From an uncultured Lachnospiraceae bacterium (GTDB lineage: Bacteria; Bacillota; Clostridia; Lachnospirales; Lachnospiraceae), in NCBI GenBank assembly GCA_947644545.1, contig CANRZW010000019.1, forward strand, positions 1-64,000: a DNA stretch of 64,000 nucleotides, read 5' to 3'. Shown here piece after piece: positions 60,474 through 64,000 of the stretch (positions are counted from its first letter, which is position 1; each line of letters begins with the position of its first letter). Both the position numbers and the translations under genes were made by a program. The notes under the pieces were generated by a model. The model did not search any database. It saw only the letters and a program-made list of their open reading frames with translations, and was not told where the DNA came from.

Positions 60474-60535
60474 ATGAGATTATTATAACAGCAAATGATC
60501 AAAAAGAAAAGCAAAAGATTGGATAATTTATAAAA

Positions 60536-61420
60536 ATGTTGTGGGTACTGCTTGTTTTATTATATGGAATATTGAAAGGCGCCAGAGAAATCCTGAAAAA
60601 GAAAGCTTTGGAAAAAAATTCTACGATAGAAGTATTATTTATGTACACATTGCTTTCGTTTGTGATTGTGCTGCCGGATATGAAGAATGCGATGGGATTG
60701 GAAACAAAATTCTATCTCTATATAGCGTTAAAATCCTTTGTCATATTTCTGGCATGGATGTTCAGTTTTACGGCGATCAAAAAAATGCCGATCAGTCTGT
60801 ATGGAGTGCTGGATCTGTCCAGGGTGATGTTTGCCACATTGCTGGGGGTCATTGTGATGCATGAAGTGCTGACCGGATATCAGGTTGCAGGGCTTTTGTT
60901 TGTGTCAACGGGGCTATTTCTATTAAAGTACAGACCGCAGAAGCTTTGGGAGAAAGTGACGGGTAAAGGAACAGTAAACAGCGGGAGAGAACAGGGCGTG
61001 AGAGGCGTATATGTAATCATAGCATTTGCCTCCTGTATGCTCAACGCTTTGTCAGGCCTGCTGGATAAACTGCTTATGCGGGAGATTAACAGCTCCCAGC
61101 TGCAGTTCTGGTATATGCTTTTTCTGGTCTTATTCTATTTGCTGTACATTGTTTTCACACGGACACCGGTTCATATGGGCAGTGCCGTGCGCAACAAATG
61201 GGTGTGGATGCTGAGTGTTTTGTTCGTGATCGCGGACAGATCGCTCTTTATCGCCAATGGTATGCCGGACAGCCGGATCACGGTGATGACACTGCTTAAG
61301 CAGGCAGGCTGTGTGGTGACTATTCTGGCCGGTAGATATTTATTTAAGGAAAAGGATACCACGCATAAGATGGTATGTGCGGCGGTTATCATTGTGGGGA
61401 TTATGGTCGGAGTACAGTAG
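60536..61420 (+). CDS. EamA/DMT-family transporter
   Basis: A 294-residue membrane protein with ten predicted helices in two EamA-like halves (residues about 1-135 and 155-294). Half one contains SFTAIKKMPISLYGVLDLSRVMFATLLGVIVMHEVLTGYQ, the usual drug/metabolite-transporter signature; half two contains ITVMTLLKQAGCVVTILAGRYLFKEKD. The substrate is unknown. The start ATG 60536 lacks a strong RBS. The gene lies immediately right of the tRNA-Gly, where composition returns to the chromosomal style. Confidence 0.88.
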   Translation: MLWVLLVLLYGILKGAREILKKKALEKNSTIEVLFMYTLLSFVIVLPDMKNAMGLETKFYLYIALKSFVIFLAWMFSFTAIKKMPISLYGVLDLSRVMFATLLGVIVMHEVLTGYQVAGLLFVSTGLFLLKYRPQKLWEKVTGKGTVNSGREQGVRGVYVIIAFASCMLNALSGLLDKLLMREINSSQLQFWYMLFLVLFYLLYIVFTRTPVHMGSAVRNKWVWMLSVLFVIADRSLFIANGMPDSRITVMTLLKQAGCVVTILAGRYLFKEKDTTHKMVCAAVIIVGIMVGVQ

Positions 61421-61431
61421 GTTGAAAAATC

Positions 61432-61461
61432 TTGTGAAGATATGAAAATTTATGGTATACT
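61432..61461 (+). promoter_or_regulatory. Promoter of the SPFH-protein gene
   Basis: TTGTGA (61432-61437), 18 bases, TATACT (61456-61461). Confidence 0.6.
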
Positions 61462-61528
61462 GATTTTACGTTTGGCAGTTGCTTTATGACAGTAAAGTGA
61501 TTTTGGGAACAGGATAAGGAGGAGTACG

Positions 61529-62500
61529 ATGGGATTTTTGAAAAATCAGTTTTCCAATCTGGTGGAGTGGAACGAGAGCGAGGAAGGTGTTATTTTTTAT
61601 AAATGGCAGAGTCAGGAGATCAAGAAGGGGTCCAGGCTGATTATACGTCCGGGCCAGGATGCGGTCTTTCTATATAATGGCAGGGTGGAAGGTATTTTTG
61701 AGGAAGACGGTGATTATGATATCGAGTCAGATATTATCCCTTTTCTGACAACACTGAAAAGTTTTAGATTCGGGTTTAACACACCGCTTCGCGCGGAGGT
61801 TCTTTTTATCAATACAAAGGAACTGTTGGTGAAGTGGGGGACGAAAAATGCCATCAATCTGCAGGCTCAGGGGTTGCCGGGCGGTATGCCGATCCGGGCT
61901 TTCGGCACTTTTAACTGCCGGGTGGTGGAGCATGGCGTATTGATCGAGAGACTGGCGGGAGTTCAGCAGAAGTATACGGTGGCGGATGTAAAGGCGCGTA
62001 TCATTGCCAGTCTGGATCAGTTGTTGATGAGCTGGATCAGCAAGGAAGGCAGGGACATGTTCAACCTGCAGGCGGATGCACGCAATATAGCAAGAGGGAT
62101 CGAAGAGGATCTGGACCAGGATATGCGTAAGCTGGGAATCGGTATTTCAGATTTTACGATCGAAAGCTTCTCCTATCCGGAGGAGATCAAGCGGATGCAG
62201 GAGAAGGCGGCCGCGCAGTCCATGGTGGGCGATATGGGCAGATATACGCAGATGGCGGCCGCCGACAGTATGGCAAAGGGCGGGCATGGATCCGGAATGG
62301 CTTCGGACATGGTCGGCTTGCAGATGGGCATGGCGATCGGACAGCAGCTGGTGAATCAGATGAATCTGGGAGGAAGCACGGGTGCACAGCAGCCGGCAGC
62401 AAATGGGAACGGTACAGGACCGAAGTTCTGTCCTAACTGCGGCACGCCGACGAATGGATCCAAATTCTGCGGTAACTGTGGAAACAAACTGATTGAATAG
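61529..62500 (+). CDS. SPFH-domain protein with C-terminal zinc ribbon
   Basis: A 323-residue protein of the YdjI / virion core protein-like family. The N-terminal and central SPFH region includes WNESEEGVIFYKWQSQEIKKGSRLIIRPGQDAVFLYNGR and a helical part (ADVKARIIASLDQLLMSW). A Gly/Met-rich stretch (residues about 230-295) leads to a C-terminal zinc ribbon, KFCPNCGTPTNGSKFCGNCG. B. subtilis YdjI works with membrane phage-shock-like proteins; the role here is unknown. There is no signal peptide. The RBS is AAGGAGG. Confidence 0.88.
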   Translation: MGFLKNQFSNLVEWNESEEGVIFYKWQSQEIKKGSRLIIRPGQDAVFLYNGRVEGIFEEDGDYDIESDIIPFLTTLKSFRFGFNTPLRAEVLFINTKELLVKWGTKNAINLQAQGLPGGMPIRAFGTFNCRVVEHGVLIERLAGVQQKYTVADVKARIIASLDQLLMSWISKEGRDMFNLQADARNIARGIEEDLDQDMRKLGIGISDFTIESFSYPEEIKRMQEKAAAQSMVGDMGRYTQMAAADSMAKGGHGSGMASDMVGLQMGMAIGQQLVNQMNLGGSTGAQQPAANGNGTGPKFCPNCGTPTNGSKFCGNCGNKLIE

Positions 62501-62518
62501 TAAGGGATACGAAAAGAA

Positions 62519-64000
62519 ATGAGTATATATGATACCTTAAATGAAAGACAAAAACAGGCGGTCATGCAGACCCAGGGGCCTGTTTTGATCCTGGCAGGAG
62601 CAGGATCAGGAAAGACGAGGGTACTGACGCACCGGGTAGCTTATCTGATCGATCAGGAGGGCGTCAACCCTTATCATATCATGGCAATCACGTTTACCAA
62701 TAAGGCGGCGGGAGAGATGCGTGAGCGCGTGGATCGGATTGTTGGTTTTGGTGCGGAGCAGATCTGGGTTTCTACATTCCATTCCACCTGTGTGAGAATA
62801 CTGCGCAGGTATATTGACAGGATCGGTTATGATAATAATTTTACCATATATGATACGGACGATCAGAAGGGCGTGATGAAGGAGGTCTGTAAAAAGCTGC
62901 AGATCGATACGAAGATGCTGAAGGAGAGGACGATCATGAGCGCCATTTCCTCGGCGAAGGATGAATTGATCGGCCCATTACAGTATGAAATGCAGGCGGC
63001 CGGCAGCTATGACTATCATGCAGGTAAGATCGCGCAGGCCTACAAAGAGTATCAGGCAGTGCTGCACAAGAACAACGCGTTGGATTTTGACGATCTGATC
63101 ATGAAGACTGTGGAACTGTTTAAGGCGGATGCACAGGTGCTGAACAATTACCAGGAACGGTTCCGCTATATTATGGTAGATGAGTATCAGGACACCAATA
63201 CGGCCCAGTTTGAACTCATTCGGCTGCTTGCAGATAAATATCATAATCTGTGCGTGGTAGGTGACGACGATCAGTCCATCTATAAATTCCGTGGTGCGAA
63301 TATCCGCAATATCCTGGATTTTGAGAAAGTATATCCGGAGGCATGTGTGATCAAGCTGGAGCAGAACTACCGCTCCACACAGGTTGTTCTGGATGCGGCA
63401 AATGCCGTGATCAAGAATAATACAGGGCGCAAGGATAAGGCGCTTTGGACGGAGAAGAAGGAAGGAAACCGCATTCATTTCAGGCAGTTTGATACGGCCT
63501 ATGAGGAAGCGGAGTACATAGCCGGCGATGTGGCGGCGAAGACCAGGAATGGTATGGTGGAGTATGGTGAATGCGCAGTCTTATACCGTACCAATGCCCA
63601 GGCGCGTCTGTTGGAAGAGAAGTTTATTATGGAAGGGATTCCGTATGACGTGATCGGCGGCGTTAATTTCTATGCCAGACGGGAGATTAAGGATATTCTG
63701 GCTTATTTGAAGACTATCGATAACGGCCGGGACGATGTGGCTGTGAAGCGTATCATTAACATCCCGAAGCGTGGTATCGGTATGACTACTATTGTACGGG
63801 TACAGGAGTATGCGGACAGCAGGCAGATCAGCTTTTATGATGCGCTAAAAGAGGCGGATCAGATCATGACCATCGGCAGAAGCGCATCCAAACTGAAGCC
63901 TTTTGTCACGATGATACAGACTTTCCGCAGTAAACAGGAGTTTTACAGCCTGGAAGAACTGCTCAGGGATATTTTGGAAACGACAGGATATGTAAGAGAA
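62519..64000 (+). CDS. pcrA: PcrA/UvrD-type ATP-dependent DNA helicase (3' end beyond window)
   Basis: The first 494 codons of a superfamily 1A helicase; the frame is still open at the window end. Motifs: Q motif LNERQKQAVMQTQGP, Walker A LAGAGSGKTRVL, Ia AITFTNKAAGEMRERV, II YIMVDEYQDTN, III VVGDDDQSIYKFRGA, IV LEQNYRS, and the GIPYDVIGG segment of domain 2A. PcrA removes RecA and repairs nicked or blocked DNA, and supports rolling-circle plasmid replication. ATG 62519 follows an AAGGGA-type site, 19 nt after the SPFH gene, so they may be co-transcribed. Confidence 0.95.
   Translation, partial: MSIYDTLNERQKQAVMQTQGPVLILAGAGSGKTRVLTHRVAYLIDQEGVNPYHIMAITFTNKAAGEMRERVDRIVGFGAEQIWVSTFHSTCVRILRRYIDRIGYDNNFTIYDTDDQKGVMKEVCKKLQIDTKMLKERTIMSAISSAKDELIGPLQYEMQAAGSYDYHAGKIAQAYKEYQAVLHKNNALDFDDLIMKTVELFKADAQVLNNYQERFRYIMVDEYQDTNTAQFELIRLLADKYHNLCVVGDDDQSIYKFRGANIRNILDFEKVYPEACVIKLEQNYRSTQVVLDAANAVIKNNTGRKDKALWTEKKEGNRIHFRQFDTAYEEAEYIAGDVAAKTRNGMVEYGECAVLYRTNAQARLLEEKFIMEGIPYDVIGGVNFYARREIKDILAYLKTIDNGRDDVAVKRIINIPKRGIGMTTIVRVQEYADSRQISFYDALKEADQIMTIGRSASKLKPFVTMIQTFRSKQEFYSLEELLRDILETTGYVRE

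Noticed and set aside
1-64000. CRISPR arrays, rRNA genes, complete insertion sequences, riboswitch-like leaders
   Set aside because: I saw no regularly spaced repeats, rRNA signatures or intact transposase genes with terminal repeats, and no leader that I could assign to a known riboswitch or T-box. Fine-scale RNA motifs could be missed by eye.

Overview
The window looks like a chromosomal segment of a gut Lachnospiraceae-type bacterium (Bacillota, Clostridia). The reasons are strong AGGAGG-type ribosome binding sites, sigma-A promoters, ATGA/GTGA-coupled operons, a general PTS HPr/enzyme I pair, many Bce-type antimicrobial-peptide modules, a DUF6033-type protein, a choloylglycine (bile salt) hydrolase and several family-typical hypothetical proteins. 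Most of the window has balanced composition. Two stretches are clearly more AT-rich: about 30.6-34.8 kb and about 53.9-60.4 kb.

Layout. 0.2-2.3 kb: ptsH-ptsI behind a good promoter. 2.3-3.6 kb: an aminoacyl-tRNA deacylase and an unknown conserved protein. 3.6-7.3 kb (minus): a sugar-acid catabolic operon (IlvD/Edd dehydratase, DHDPS-family aldolase, FadR-type GntR regulator) with a promoter and palindromic operator. 7.4-11.1 kb: an acyltransferase, a GH30 glycosidase and a divergent AraC regulator. 11.2-12.3 kb: a secreted protein made of four exact 63-residue repeats. 12.4-16.9 kb: a coupled MoxR / DUF58 / transglutaminase operon. 17.0-23.0 kb: amidohydrolase, glycerol kinase, FAD glycerol-3-phosphate dehydrogenase, FAD/NAD oxidoreductase and DUF1667 protein.

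23.7-59.0 kb is dominated by two-component systems and ABC transporters: five RR/HK pairs, one orphan tandem-receiver protein, one decayed receiver, four FtsX/BceB-type ABC exporters and one BcrA-type (ABC-2) exporter. Interleaved with these are ogt, an MgtC-family protein, glutamine synthetase, a MATE exporter, the bile salt hydrolase and a DUF6033 protein. At 30.6-34.8 kb a mobile-element graveyard (serine-recombinase zinc-ribbon remnant, broken response regulator, two lipoproteins, an Rpn-type nuclease) separates an RR/HK pair from a BcrA-type ABC transporter. It may be an insertion that split one four-gene operon.

59.1-60.5 kb carries a YefM/YoeB toxin-antitoxin pair and a truncated tyrosine integrase abutting tRNA-Gly(CCC), which suggests a degraded integrative element. 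The window ends with an EamA transporter, an SPFH/zinc-ribbon protein and the 5' part of a PcrA/UvrD helicase.

The strongest unannotated signals are regulatory. One is a 16-bp CTTACA-N4-TGTAAG-type palindrome shared by the Bce-like modules; its right end lies exactly 32 nt before the -10 in three ABC promoters. The second is a different direct-repeat box shared by the 23.7-kb regulator and its ABC operon. Also notable are an HPr lacking Ser46 and a glycerol kinase lacking the HPr-phosphorylated His.
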